Positions 37,488-46,059 are shown, counted from the stretch's first letter. The stretch: 64,000 nucleotides of DNA from Thunnus maccoyii (GCF_910596095.1 NC_056535.1:20352505-20416504), one strand, 5' to 3'. A program made the numbers and translations. The notes: a model not told the origin generated them from the letters alone.

Positions 37488-38895
37488 TTCCATATCCAAA
37501 ACCTCATTAAACTCTTATCCCCTTCCCCACCTCATGGCACCATTATATGCTCCCCTGCCCCCCTTCTCCTGTCTCCCACTAATAAAATATATCATTGGGA
37601 CTCCATTTATCATAATGCAGATGCCCTTGGGTAACCCTGTGGGGGTGGACATGGGAGTTTTAGAGAGGTGAATGAGGCTTTCTACATGTATGAGATGTTT
37701 CTCAGTGCAGAAGAAGAGAGGGACAAACACAGGAAAGATGTGATGTGACATGTGATTTGCATTATTACTCTATTGGGAGGTGCCAAATAAGACTGGCAAC
37801 ACTTGGAAAAGATACAAACAATCAATCAAAATAGACACTGTCAAGCATAAGGAGAAGGAAGTCTTCTGAACATTCATGTTAATTAATGCAGATCCTGTAG
37901 TAGGCCTGGGGCTGATGAAATTTCCACAGATACAAACAGTGAAGCATTCCTCAAAGACAAAGAGTGATGGTTAATAACAGGGTGAAACAGAACAGACTTA
38001 CTCTGCACGATTTACTGGACAGCTTGCCCGTCAGATCATATTTTCCTTTTAACTCTTTAAGCAGCTGCTCCAGGTGACTCTTCTCCTCCTTCCCGGTGTA
38101 GTCCGGGTCTAAGAGCACATAGGCCCGCCAGTTGGCGGAGTCGAACCCCCAGTGGACTGTCCGGTTCTCAAGTCTCTTGTGACTGTGGACTACAAACTTG
38201 TGAGGTGGGAACATTAGTCTGCAGTCCATGCACTGGATGCAGGCAGCACTCGGGCCGGTGTACAGTTCAGGGACAAACAAGCCTTTACACCTTCCGAAAC
38301 ATTCATGATACACTTTGAAGCTCTTCTCGGTTCGCTCCAACTCCAGGGAGCCTAACTCCTTGTTGCAGTGAGGGGGGTAAGTACCGCCGTAGATGAGAGC
38401 GTTGCAGAGGCGCTCAGCATCCGTCTGAGTGATAAGCCCGCAGGACGGAGCCGAGAAGGGCAGGATCCCCACCACTTTGAGGATCTCCAGCTGGTCCGCC
38501 GTGCACCTGGAGCAGTAGATGTGCAGGTCATCGCACACCGAGTTGATCTGCTGGAGGGAAAAATCTCTCAGGACGCTGTTGAGAATCTGCGGCAGGCACA
38601 GCCGCTTCTCGCCACCGACAACGAAGCAGGAGATGGGCTCCCGCTCCAGGACCGTCTCGCACCTCTCCGTGGAGCGGTCGGACGGGATGAAAAGTGGACC
38701 GGACATTACTGGGGGTGTCTGAGCCGGCAGGGTGAGCATCATCTCTGCAGATTTCCCATCTTTACAGAAGAGTGAATCCTGGTGCCACCGAGCGGAGAAC
38801 GCCGCCGGTCCACCGAGAGAGCGCATGGAACTCAAATGAAACTGCTTCAGAGTTTGTTGAAGTCCGGGATGGGGCTGAAAGCTGGTGCCCTCCAT
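7097..38895 (-). CDS. ski: ski: SKI proto-oncogene, SMAD-binding transcriptional corepressor (complete, 7 coding exons, 690 aa)
   Basis: SKI represses TGF-beta/BMP target genes by binding R-SMADs and SMAD4 and recruiting N-CoR/HDAC complexes in the nucleus. Seven minus-strand exons (38002-38895, 9200-9313, 8849-8952, 8504-8748, 7743-8017, 7403-7633, 7097-7306) give exactly 691 codons including stop; human SKI has 728 residues. Visible parts: R-SMAD binding segment (6-37), Dachshund-homology domain (about 72-172), SAND-like SMAD4-binding zinc domain with a Cys/His cluster (about 195-266), a low-complexity middle with LSAFRPWSP-like SAFRPWSP, an acidic patch, and a long C-terminal coiled coil (about 507-670). 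The start is the first ATG (38895); the human start aligns with it. Intron 1 is 28.7 kb. The skia/skib assignment is open. SKIL is excluded by the near-identical N-terminus and the KAEADRE-type coiled coil of SKI. Confidence 0.96.
7403..7633 (-). CDS. ski: ski coding exon 6 (coiled coil)
   Basis: This exon is 231 nt, phase 0 at both ends (acceptor TTTTTACAG, donor GTAAGA). It encodes [30 protein letters not shown] and [18 protein letters not shown], all near-identical to SKI. Confidence 0.95.
7743..8017 (-). CDS. ski: ski coding exon 5 (start of coiled coil)
   Basis: This exon is 275 nt (acceptor CTCTCTTAG, donor GTATTA). It ends with [19 protein letters not shown] and [18 protein letters not shown], the first helix of the SKI/SnoN oligomerisation coiled coil. 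The first half is a poorly conserved Ser/Pro-rich linker. Confidence 0.93.
8319..8334 (+). promoter_or_regulatory. CTCF-like motif in ski intron 4
   Basis: ACACCAGGTGGCGCAG fits the vertebrate CTCF core (CCASYAGRKGGCRS) with one mismatch in the core. It is a motif match only. Confidence 0.35.
8504..8748 (-). CDS. ski: ski coding exon 4 (linker with acidic patch)
   Basis: This exon is 245 nt (acceptor CGCCTCCACAG, donor GTAAGT). It encodes [17 protein letters not shown], which aligns with the mammalian YKSFETAVAPNVALAP. A Pro-rich linker and an acidic end, [16 protein letters not shown], follow. The mammalian PRKRKL nuclear signal is not present in this exon. Confidence 0.9.
8849..8952 (-). 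CDS. ski: ski coding exon 3
   Basis: This exon is 104 nt (acceptor GTTGTTCCAG, donor GTGAGT; exits after two bases of an Arg codon). It encodes [20 protein letters not shown], which contains the SKI-family motif SAFRPWSP. Confidence 0.92.
9200..9313 (-). CDS. ski: ski coding exon 2
   Basis: This exon is 114 nt, phase 0 at both ends (acceptor TCTCCCCAG, donor GTTTGT). It encodes [14 protein letters not shown] and [15 protein letters not shown]. It aligns with the mammalian stretch SSQSPAPSEKDKPSSWL. The basic KRSK is absent from the mammalian segment as I recall it and could be part of a nuclear localisation signal. Confidence 0.88.
9603..9664. repeat. GT microsatellite
   Basis: About 31 nearly perfect GT units lie in ski intron 1, about 290 bp upstream of exon 2 on the transcribed strand. 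Confidence 0.98.
10430..10565. repeat. Degenerate GT-rich tract
   Basis: Short GT runs (10430-10450, 10548-10565) are separated by GTG-rich sequence. This is low complexity within ski intron 1. Confidence 0.7.
10930..11345 (+). mobile_element. 3' end of a decayed LINE-type retrotransposon
   Basis: The tail reads GTAAAGTACTTTGG, AAATGTGCTCTATAAATAAA and TTGACATGAC. That is the fish LINE 3' pattern (AAATGTGCTATATAAATAAA followed by TTGAC-like units). Upstream, TCTTTAAAACATGTCTCAAG and ACTCATCTCTTTTC resemble the end of an L2/Rex-type reverse-transcriptase ORF. A similar tail occurs at 47.9-48.0 kb. Confidence 0.5.
11573..11627. repeat. CA microsatellite (imperfect)
   Basis: This CA-rich tract is interrupted by GTCA and TATA units, within ski intron 1. 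Confidence 0.9.
12088..12175. repeat. CT/CCT-rich polypyrimidine tract
   Basis: A degenerate (CT)n/(CCCT)n tract ends in a short GAGAGAGA run, giving local hairpin potential. The Arg/Glu-repeat ORFs read from it are artefacts. Confidence 0.9.
13440..13794. mobile_element. Long-TIR MITE (TTAGCTTAGC family)
   Basis: The two ends are inverted copies. The left has GCTTTCTTGCTGAGAG, GATGAGAGGATCAATACCAC and AAATATGAAGCTA. The right, reverse-complemented, has CACTTTCTTGCCAGCAG, GATCAACACCACTCTCATG and AAATATGAAGCTAC. A TTAGCTTAGCTTAGCTTAGC core follows the left arm. The same arms flank a longer element in kazn (59866-61198). Confidence 0.75.
14920..15125 (+). mobile_element. 3' tail of a non-LTR retrotransposon (probable)
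   Basis: CTCTGTTGTTCTTCCTGAGG, TTTTTTGTGGGTTTCTTCCT, a GGTCTAAAGA motif and GAGCTATAAAAACAAACTAAC match the usual order of a common fish LINE tail (RTE/Rex3-like). No coding sequence remains. Confidence 0.45.
15135..15600. repeat. Interspersed repeat (family not named)
   Basis: The stretch beginning GGCCACTTGGGGGCAGTGGA and continuing AACAAGCCATAAACAAAACA is one I recognise as recurrent in fish genomes, including GCTAAATGCTCCACTAAATT and CACCAGCTAGTGGCTAAC. The class is uncertain. It carries a CTCF-like motif at 15162-15175. Confidence 0.4.
16553..16632. repeat. CA microsatellite (imperfect)
   Basis: CACACA runs are interrupted by CTCA and CATTCACTGGG units, within ski intron 1. Confidence 0.9.
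18084..18101 (+). promoter_or_regulatory. ZNF143-like motif in ski intron 1
   Basis: CTACATTTCCCATGATGC resembles the ZNF143/SPH-site consensus (ACTACAAYTCCCAGMRTGC) with a few mismatches. It is a motif match only. Confidence 0.3.
19195..19520 (+). mobile_element. Degenerate hAT-like MITE (GGGCTGCAACTAAC family)
   Basis: GAAGCCCAAGGTCACGTCAT, CAGTCCAAAACACAAAG and TTTAGAAGCTGGAACTGGAG follow the internal order of this abundant fish element. The termini are badly decayed. Confidence 0.6.
19560..20050. repeat. Interspersed repeat (family not named)
   Basis: GTGCACTGGAGGCTTCAAGT, CACATCACAGTTGTATAAGT and TTGTGATGTCACAAATCATG form a unit I recognise as recurrent in percomorph genomes. No coding capacity is visible, and the class is uncertain. 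Confidence 0.4.
20050..28640. other. Apparently transposon-poor part of ski intron 1
   Basis: In these 8.6 kb I recognise no transposon and only short simple repeats (26281-26318 G-rich, 27784-27805 GGA). GC is higher than in the rest of the intron and AT-rich homeobox-type words are frequent. No exon with a recognisable protein is present. This suggests retained regulatory sequence, but I cannot measure conservation. Confidence 0.4.
28690..29425 (+). mobile_element. L2-type LINE fragment (3' end of reverse transcriptase), inactive
   Basis: Three frames together read the end of a LINE-2 type reverse transcriptase: [27 protein letters not shown], then [40 protein letters not shown] and [21 protein letters not shown] frameshift near 28960 and the missing 5' part show that it is dead. 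The + strand orientation is opposite to ski. Confidence 0.88.
30404..30457. repeat. ATCT tetranucleotide microsatellite
   Basis: About 13 perfect ATCT units lie in ski intron 1. Confidence 0.98.
30836..30879. repeat. GCA/GGA trinucleotide repeat
   Basis: (GCA)n is followed by about ten GGA units. It is part of a purine-rich region (30540-30950) in ski intron 1. Confidence 0.95.
32158..32183 (-). repeat. C-run tract (G-quadruplex candidate on the minus strand)
   Basis: Runs of 7, 7, 4 and 7 C's are separated by one to three bases. The complementary G-runs are on the strand transcribed as ski pre-mRNA. Confidence 0.7.
32575..33760. mobile_element. Composite of decayed DNA-transposon ends and a LINE tail
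   Basis: The outer edges are opposed: GATGGGCAATACAGTATAG at the left, and the reverse complement of the right edge reads GGGATGGGCAATTATTTCAG. Between them lie an (AT)n microsatellite (33023-33059) and a LINE-type 3' tail (33130-33235, GTAAAGCATTTTGTAACC and GTGCTATATCAATAAACC). The boundaries are approximate. Confidence 0.45.
33023..33059. repeat. AT microsatellite
   Basis: About 18 AT units lie within the composite repeat region of ski intron 1. Confidence 0.97.
37351..37485. repeat. CA microsatellite pair
   Basis: A short CA run (37351-37368) is followed by a long run of about 34 units (37417-37485). It lies 0.5 kb downstream of ski exon 1, near the start of intron 1. Confidence 0.98.
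38002..38895 (-). CDS. ski: ski coding exon 1 (SMAD-binding, DHD and SAND-like domains)
   Basis: This exon holds 298 codons and ends on a codon boundary (SSKSCR, donor GTAAGT). Residues 6-37 are [19 protein letters not shown] and [12 protein letters not shown], the R-SMAD motif. Residues 72-172 are the Dachshund-homology domain, with [20 protein letters not shown] and [14 protein letters not shown]. Residues 195-266 carry C199, C203, C219, C222, C225 and H232, H237 and H239 in the SMAD4-binding fold, ending in [11 protein letters not shown]. The 5' region reads in frame back to a TTG, but no ATG lies upstream. Confidence 0.97.
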
Positions 38896-39264
38896 GTTGT
38901 CGCCGGTTGGGAAAGAGAGTTCAAAACTCAAAATGAAAGCTGAAATTGACTTATCGGATCGGGCGTCCTCAGCATCCGGCTACACGCTCAATAACGCGCA
39001 TTTCCATGTCACCGGAGAAGCTTCCCAGCGCGTCCATTCAGAAAACTGAAGGCTGCTGAATTCATAGGGGCTGTTCCTGTATAGCAGACGCAATTAAAGT
39101 CGACAACTCCTAGACTCAAAACTCGTATTATCCAACGCACAATCACCGGGTACTGTGTTTCTATGCGCTCCTGCGGTTTTACGCACTCCTAATGTGCGCC
39201 CGAAATATGCCTCGTCTGCTCAGTCTGGCGTACTCTCAGTCTGTCTCCCCACTCACTCAATGTG

Positions 39265-39354
<90 letters not shown>

Positions 39355-39480
39355 CCTCGCTCTCTCTCTCCCTCGCCCTCTCTGTTTGTTTGTGTCTGGT
39401 TCAGTCATTGAATCCCAGCCAGGAATGTGACTGACTCCCCGGGCTGGCTCTTCCCTCAGCCAGCTGTTCCTCCCTCTGCT
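38896..39480 (-). promoter_or_regulatory. ski: ski 5' UTR and promoter-proximal region
   Basis: This is the sequence directly upstream of the ski ATG. It has several CpG dinucleotides (38950-39200), and an 81-nt pure CT/GA tract lies 374-454 nt upstream of the ATG. The transcription start and TATA status cannot be fixed by eye. Confidence 0.5.
39269..39349. repeat. Long perfect CT/GA microsatellite in the ski promoter region
   Basis: About 40 CT units extend as an imperfect tract to 39371. On the ski sense strand this is (GA)n. ORFs of Leu-Ser or Arg-Glu repeats here are artefacts. Confidence 0.98.
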
Positions 39481-39499
39481 ACATGGCAGCTGCACATTG

Positions 39500-41860
39500 A
39501 AAAAAAAAAGAAAAAAGAAAAAAAGAAAAATCCTTCTGAACCGAGGCGAGGGTGGAGCTTAGGAAAATATAGTTGATTTGAAAATATAAAAATAAACTTT
39601 TCTTCAGATGTTTTAGACTTGCAGATCAGCAGTTTAGTTTCTCTTTAACAGAAACTTGTTCTTAAATATAAACATTTTAGATGAGATGATGTAGAATATG
39701 CTTTACATTTTCTAATGAAGATCAACATGGAACAGTGAAAACATGCATACTTCTACTCCTCTTACATTTCAGAGGGAAATATTTAACTTTTTAAACCCCA
39801 TTACAGTTAAAGTTACTACTTAATAGATTAAAAAATGACATACAAAACATATGATTTATGAAATATGATGAAATGGTATTCATTAAACTACACAACAGTA
39901 TTTAAAATAGTTAAAGTTAGCTCAGTAAAATGCTGCTTACACATAAATACATCAACATTAATAAAATAATGATATAACATATCAGTTCAGTAACAGTACA
40001 ACACTCACAGAGTATTTTCTGCATTGAGTACTTTACATTTGCCTGATTTTACACATTTTCTGTGCAGGACTTTTACTTATAAGAGACTATTTGTACAGTG
40101 TGGTATTACCAGTAAAGGGTCTGAATATTTCCTCCACCAATGGAAACATCGAGGGAATTCAAAAAAACAAAGGAAAGGAAAAAACATTTTTTACAAGAAG
40201 GGTAAATGTTACAAAACTATAGAGACTGGGGGACTCGTTGTCATAATAAGATCTTAGACCAAAATCCAGATGGCAAACCCTCAGGGGAAAACTGTGGTTT
40301 TGTTACTATATGAACTGCAAACTGCAAAATTAAGCTATTTATAAATCCAAAAATATTACTTGTAAAATAACACCATAGTTAGATACAGATTTTTAATTTA
40401 AAACAGTTTTAATTTAACCCATAAAAGCAATAATTAGATCCTTAAATTACATTTTAAGCATTTCATATACATTTTATTCCTCAAAAATCTTGTTTCTGAA
40501 ATTACTTAATTACTTAAATTTTTTGTTTACTTCTTTTACTTCTATTTTTCTTTCAGAAAACTTGTTTTGTAATATTAGCCCTGGGTCCAAACTTCTCCAC
40601 ATACATTACCTATATGGAAATTTATGAGAATAATTCATCTTTATCACTTATGTATATCTGGTGTATATTTACTGTGGACCACATCTCAACTGTTATTAGC
40701 ATCATTATTTTACACACCAGACAATTTCCTATTTGATACATGTGATTATATTTCTTACCTCAGAAAAATGATATCTTAAATTAATTGATAAAGCTGTACA
40801 CATTTACATTTACATTTACTCTCTCTTTCTCCTTCTCTCACAGACACACATATCAGATCATGGTCACTTTTGGGGACATTACATAGACTTACATTAATTT
40901 CCTGGAGACTTAACCTAACCCTAACAATAACCACTGACGCAAAGCTTTTCCCAAATTGGGGACAAGCCGTCTACAGTTACCTGGTCATAAGTCTCAAATT
41001 TGTCCCCAAATGTAACCTATGACAGACCACAAACACACACATACGCACACACATACAAATTATTTCTTGTTCTATACATTTAAAATGACAAACAAGTTTT
41101 ACTGATACAATAATATAACCTTCAATTCAAATAATTATGTTGAGTAACATTATAAAGATTCCATAAAATTTTTATTAAAAACAAACAAAAACTGATAAGG
41201 TTTATTTTTGACCCACTTAAGGAAGAGTGAAGATTCTGATGAAATATAATTTCAATATTAAGCTTATATAATAAAGATAAGATAGTATGAAGTCCTCTTA
41301 AATTAATTTTTAAAAAATTATTCATCCACACTTCACATTGATGAGATAATTTTACACTTTGCACTTTCATAATTCTTGGTTTCATTTATTCCTAAGAAAC
41401 AACTTGTTCAGTTTTGACTCAATAACAGAGAACCAAGTAAACTTTAACTTTGAATTCAGCTCAGTTTGGTCTTTTACCTTTTTGAACCACTGGAGGGCAC
41501 TAAATATTAACCAATGACTGCTGAGATATAAATTATAAAAAAATACGTGGAAAGTCACACAGAGAGAGTTTGTCCTGGTGACATAATATAGAAAGTAACA
41601 AATATCTACAGTTATATTTTATTATAGGGACATAAAAAGACAAAATTCATCTTCTTCAAAATAAATACAGCTCTATCAAACTTACAGCATGCAGTTAAGA
41701 GAAAATATCAGAAAACTGATCAATAAAATAAATCTATTTTTGGTTTATTGTTTATTTAGTATCTACTTATTATTAATCTTAGAAGATGTTGGAGCAGTAA
41801 AAGCTGAACTCATTTTGCAACAAAAAAACATAGAACCATGACGTGATCCTAAATGAAATA
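39500..41860. other. Intergenic region between ski and tmem51
   Basis: This very AT-rich sequence has no recognisable gene. A fish repeat with TAACCC words lies at 40845-41020, and a CTCF-like motif (CCACTGGAGGGCAC) at 41487-41500. Confidence 0.7.
40845..41020. repeat. Interspersed repeat with telomere-like words
   Basis: The two ends are inverted: GGTCACTTTTGGGGACATTA, and near the end AATTTGTCCCCAAATGTAAC. CCTAACCCTAACAATAACC lies in the middle. This pattern recurs in fish genomes and need not come from a telomere. Confidence 0.5.
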
Positions 41861-41868
41861 GAAAGACA

Positions 41869-41874
41869 TTTATT
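41869..41874 (-). terminator. Candidate polyadenylation signal for tmem51
   Basis: AATAAA on the minus strand lies 0.86 kb downstream of the tmem51 stop, preceded on that strand by a long A-run. The intervening AT-rich sequence would be the 3' UTR. Confidence 0.35.
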
Positions 41875-42736
41875 CACCACTTTTTTTTTTTTTTTTTTTA
41901 CAAATATTACAACATAGTTTAAAGGATTTAAACATTTAAACATATAAAAGTTCTGAGAAACAATGCATATTTTATTTCTAATGCCACATCTCTTTAGCAT
42001 ATATCCAATATAATATCCAACAGTTTACTGGTTTTTACTGTTCAACAGTGTTTTTTTTTAATCTCACATATTATATCCAGTTTCCATTTTACTTCTGTTA
42101 ATATCTGGCTCAAAAAGGTAATTTGAACCAGTTTGTTTAAGACCACGGGATTTAAAAACAACTTTAAAAAGGCATTCACAAACAAACAGAAAATAATTCA
42201 TAAATCTTTGGCCTCGGTGTGTTTTCTTCAAAGTCATACAAATCACATGAAGGTTGCACATCTGATGCTTATGATACTTAATAGAACTTTTTTTAAAAAA
42301 AAAAAAGGTAATTAGTTTCCCTTTTCCCCCCTTGAATCACCGCACACGGCTTCAAAATAACCACAATTCAAAACTAATCAGAATCAAAACACAGTAATGA
42401 TGATAATTCCTAGTAAGGTCAAAAACATGAGATTATCCATAACTCCACGTTACAACTGGCTATTAAATAAAACTGAAATGTTGTCCTTTGTTTGACATAA
42501 CTTATGGCATGATGTTTAAAAAACAGCCGATCCTTTGCATTATAGCAAAGAAGAGAAAGAAATTTCCTAATTTCATGGGTGTGTCTGCATGGCTTCCATC
42601 ACGCTGCTCCCAGCAACATTTAACCTACTTAACATCATCCTTGAAAATGGGTTTTCAGAAATGTTATCATTAGTCTGTTTAATCCAGAGATATTGTTATT
42701 CATCAGGAACAGGCAATAAGACATAAGGGGGAGGCT
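41875..42736 (-). other. tmem51: tmem51 3' UTR (inferred)
   Basis: AT-rich sequence without repeats or coding signal runs between the stop codon and the first good AATAAA. Confidence 0.45.
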
Positions 42737-43199
42737 CTACCCTAATTCAGGCATCTTATTGTCATACTGAGGTGGCGGAGTGATGGGCTCAATGGTCACT
42801 GGATTCTGTGTGGGGCTACGGATTTGGAGGCGGAAATCCTTCAGGTGCAGTTTGTCTGACTTGATCCTCCTCACCCGCAGGGGCCGCAGTAAACGGCTCG
42901 CCCGGCTGCTGCTGCGGGCAGGCAGCCTGGGGTTTGACGTGGGGGCAGCAGGGTCGGCCTGGGGCTCAGCAGCAGCAACAGCAGACGGCGCGGGAGCCGG
43001 TGCGGGATCATTAAGAGGGGTGTCTTCAGTGGGGTTGTTAGTGGGTTCCATTCCCTCGTTTTCCACAGCAGCTATGATGTCCTCGTAAGATGGCAGCTGG
43101 GAGGTGCTGTGCTGTAGGTTGCTCTGACGGACCGGGTAATCGCCGCTGCCAACGACCTCGTCGTAGCTCGGCACGTTGTATGTAGATGGATCTGCAGCT
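42737..43199 (-). CDS. tmem51: tmem51 second coding exon (cytoplasmic tail, stop)
   Basis: Acceptor CTTTTTTTCAG precedes AGCTGCAGATCC; the joined codon gives Pro-Ala-Ala-Asp-Pro. It encodes the tyrosine motifs, a Pro/Ala-rich stretch with DPAPAPAPSAVAAAEPQ, and the conserved C-terminal signature. Confidence 0.92.
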
Positions 43200-44592
43200 C
43201 TGAAAAAAAGATGCATTAGGTGACCCTCAGTGAGAGAACACCCCGTATTATCTCAAGACCTCTGCTTCCTAAATACATGAAACTCAAGACAAAGAAGACG
43301 AGGGATTGCTGTGGCACTAAAGCTTGAATCAGTAACCGTCCTTGACTGAATGAATGTAACTTGAGGAAAAATACATGATGACATTAATGAAAAAACTGTG
43401 TTGAATGGGGATCAGTCACGTCTGGTTGATACCAGGTTTATTTAACAAGATCAGTAATCGACAGGTCAGATAAGTGCACCCCTAACGAAAAGGTATTTGA
43501 TACTTCAGTGATAATGGTACACATAACATAACATGATGTGTATGATGTATCCTGTTTATATCTGTGAGGTACGACTGTCAGTGATTAAATCTTAGACAAC
43601 CTTTTCCAGAAAAACTAATTGAATATTGTCTTGTGAGGCAGAATTACTAGTTTAGCCGGATCACGGTGTGAAGTAAAACCCAGATCAGCTCAATTTACAT
43701 CAATCTGTGCTACAGATTCACAGAAGTTCTGGAAATTTATCAGAAAAGTTAAATAGAAAACATATCCTGCTCCACAGACTAGATTAACAACTAGACATTA
43801 TATAAGGTAATGCATGAACAACCCTTTATTTAAAACATATTTTTCTATTTTTTTTAAGTAGACTCTAAGTGATTATGGCATCTTTCAAATTATTCTGATT
43901 GCAGGTTTTTGTGTGTAGAAAATGTGATATTCCTGATGTAAACTGGTGAGTGTGTGCTGCTTTTAGCGCATTCATCCTGTGTTGGTTTCTAGGCGGGATA
44001 CTTCCACCTGATGACACCCATGTAAGGAATTTTTCCACTTTTAAAATGTTTCATGAGTTGGAAATCAATAATATGTGTACCAAACATTTCTAAATATTCC
44101 TGGCTAATAATGGAAGTTGACGATATCTAAGATAAATCAGTATATGAAAACTGAAGTAAGAGTCATGACTCACGGCTCTGCCTGCTCTCCTGCCACATGA
44201 TCCAAGAGGGCGCCTCCTGTTGCTGCTGGCTGGTTTCTCATCTCGCGAGCTCTCTTCTTGCTTCTCACCCCGAGGCAGATGGACAAGAGCAACATGACTC
44301 CCCCAACTCCAACCAGTGCCATAGCCACCGACGAGGACTTGCTTTGTTCTGTGATGTCCTCGTCATTATCAGAGCTGTCTGTGGTAGAGTTGCCTGATGG
44401 AGTGGGTGAGCCGCCTGAGGCATCTCCATCCATGGGTATCACAGTCCACACGATCATGACAATACCCAATGCGATGAGTCCAACTCCCAGGGCGCACAGG
44501 GCATAGTGGGCTCCTGAACCACTGCCCTGTGAGCTGGAGGATCTGTTGGGAGGGCGGTTGTTTCCGCCACAAATACCCTGACTGGAACACAT
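42737..44592 (-). CDS. tmem51: tmem51: transmembrane protein 51 (complete coding region, 2 exons, 293 aa)
   Basis: TMEM51 is a small vertebrate two-pass membrane protein of unknown molecular function. Two minus-strand exons (44174-44592 and 42737-43199) join in frame. Visible: Ser/Gly-rich N-tail (1-28), TM1 HYALCALGVGLIALGIVMIV (29-48, to about 52), a luminal or outer loop with sequon NST (N68) and acidic residues, TM2 SVAMALVGVGGVMLLLSICL (88-107), a basic stop-transfer RSKKRAREMR, then a long cytoplasmic tail. The tail holds VPSY (149-152), LPSY (175-178), the family signature LRVRRIKSDKLHLKDFR and PPPQY (281-285). The human protein has 253 residues with the same signature and PPPQY end. 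The ATG is the first in the exon. Paralogue a/b is unresolved. Confidence 0.94.
43200..44173 (-). other. tmem51 intron between coding exons
   Basis: This 974-nt intron has GTGAGT and a polypyrimidine-AG acceptor. Nothing else is recognised. Confidence 0.8.
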
Positions 44593-44606
44593 CCCTGCAG
44601 GACAAA
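44174..44606 (-). CDS. tmem51: tmem51 first coding exon (both membrane segments)
   Basis: The acceptor is probably TCTTCTTGCAG at 44607; a second AG lies just before GGATG. ATG is at 44592. The exon ends CAGAGCC before donor GTGAGT (phase 2). Coding positions are 44174-44592; 44593-44606 would be 5' UTR. Confidence 0.9.
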
Positions 44607-46059
44607 CTGCAAGAAGATAAAAAGAGCTAAATAGACACAAACAAATTCTAACTAGAAAGCTGCCATCATGTAATAATCTAAAATTATTCGAGTAATGTGC
44701 TTGGACAAAGATGTATTGCAGCAATGCTGTACTGCTATTAAGCACACCTGCTACACTTTACTGGTTGCTATGGCAACTCTTATGAAGAAGATGGTGCTTG
44801 TTTCCTTCTCTTTGAAAAAAGGTTTTTGTGCAGTACGTATGATTACTAAAGTGCACCACCACTGAAGAAGTTCTTTCCTGTCATAACAGGTGGTGTAAAG
44901 CTTGTGTCAAACAGCAAGTACATGTAAGGAAAAACCTCCAAATAATAAGCCGATATTTATCATTATATTTACCACCACATGCATAAGATGATAATGAAAA
45001 CCTTCTGGGAAAATAATAAACGGCACTTCCAAGGTTAAGGGAGTTCAGAGGAAGTCACATGAATTCCTTTTGGTTTAATATGCACAATAAATAAAGAAAA
45101 CACCAGTTAATGCTTCAATGGAGCCTTGTGGAAGTTTAGGCAGAGACAAAAGTGGATTAATAGTCTCATGTTTCATATAAAGTCCATCATATGTGACCAT
45201 GATGACCATCTGCATGAGTCAAGTTTATTTATGTGGCCCAAAATCTGAAATTTAGACCAGTTAATGTGACATTTGAATGTTTCGGTTGATACAATGTTCA
45301 TGTTTCTAATGTTGCTGTATATCTCAGGCAGCTCTGTGACTCCTATTCTTATATCTGTGAATAAATTAGTTAAAGTCTGGTTTGCATACAAGTGTTAAGA
45401 CAGCTTCATTTCTGAGGAACAGGAGTGAGAGAGTGGGAAAACAGGTTACAAGAGAAAACATCCAGGTGCGGTGAGAAAACAGGTTATAAGAAAACAACTA
45501 GTCCAGTGGTAGGTCCACACAAGTCTTAACATGAAAAACATGAAGCTGAGATGCGGTATCACAGAGAGGAATGACTCACACTCAAAGAATGATGTGAAAC
45601 AAAAATGCAAATGCTAATGTTGATGGTATTTGGCAGAAACATTGGAATTGATGCAAACATGTTACTCAACATACATTATGATGTATGCAGTATGTCACAA
45701 TGCAACAGATTGAATCTAATAACATCAACACCTGTGCAATATAATCTAATCCAACAGTCCTACTATACAATTCCTACTTTGTGAAGCTTCTTATGTTTGT
45801 TTTTTTCTCTTGAGAGTCCGAGAAGTGAAGTTTCAGCTCTCATCATTTGTGTGGCCATACTTTTTTTTAAGTGTTATTGTGTCACTGTGTATTTAATGTA
45901 TAAATCCATTTTATTGGGTAAAGCAAAACTACTGGAGGGAAATTCCTGCTTTATCAGCTTGTCACTCTTTAAAACAAAGCAACATTTACTTACTTACAAA
46001 GCTGTGAGTAGTTCAACCAAAAATGTCTGAAAATAATTTTTTAAAAATGACAATCACTG

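Larger units (their letters stand above)
9314..38001 (-). other. ski intron 1 (28.7 kb)
   Basis: This large intron separates the SMAD-binding exon from the other six exons. Transposon remnants sit mainly at 10.9-11.3, 13.4-13.8, 14.9-15.6, 19.2-20.0, 28.7-29.4 and 32.6-33.8 kb. The stretches 20.1-28.6 and 29.5-32.1 kb have few recognisable repeats and higher GC, and may contain regulatory elements. No exon of another gene is recognised. Confidence 0.85.

Noticed and set aside
38368-38775. 135-codon + strand ORF opposite ski exon 1
   Set aside because: It is an antisense shadow of a strongly conserved coding exon.
38896-38931. Upstream start extending ski by 12 residues
   Set aside because: The frame is open but begins with TTG, not ATG. 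The first ATG (38895) aligns with the known SKI start.
39155-39495. Leu-Ser and Arg-Glu repeat ORFs near ski exon 1
   Set aside because: They are products of the perfect CT/GA microsatellite in the promoter region.
40910-40940. Interstitial telomere
   Set aside because: Only two CCTAA-type units occur, within a common fish repeat. This is not a telomeric array.
42780-43088. 102-codon + strand ORF opposite tmem51
   Set aside because: It is an antisense shadow of the GC-rich tmem51 tail exon and resembles no known protein.
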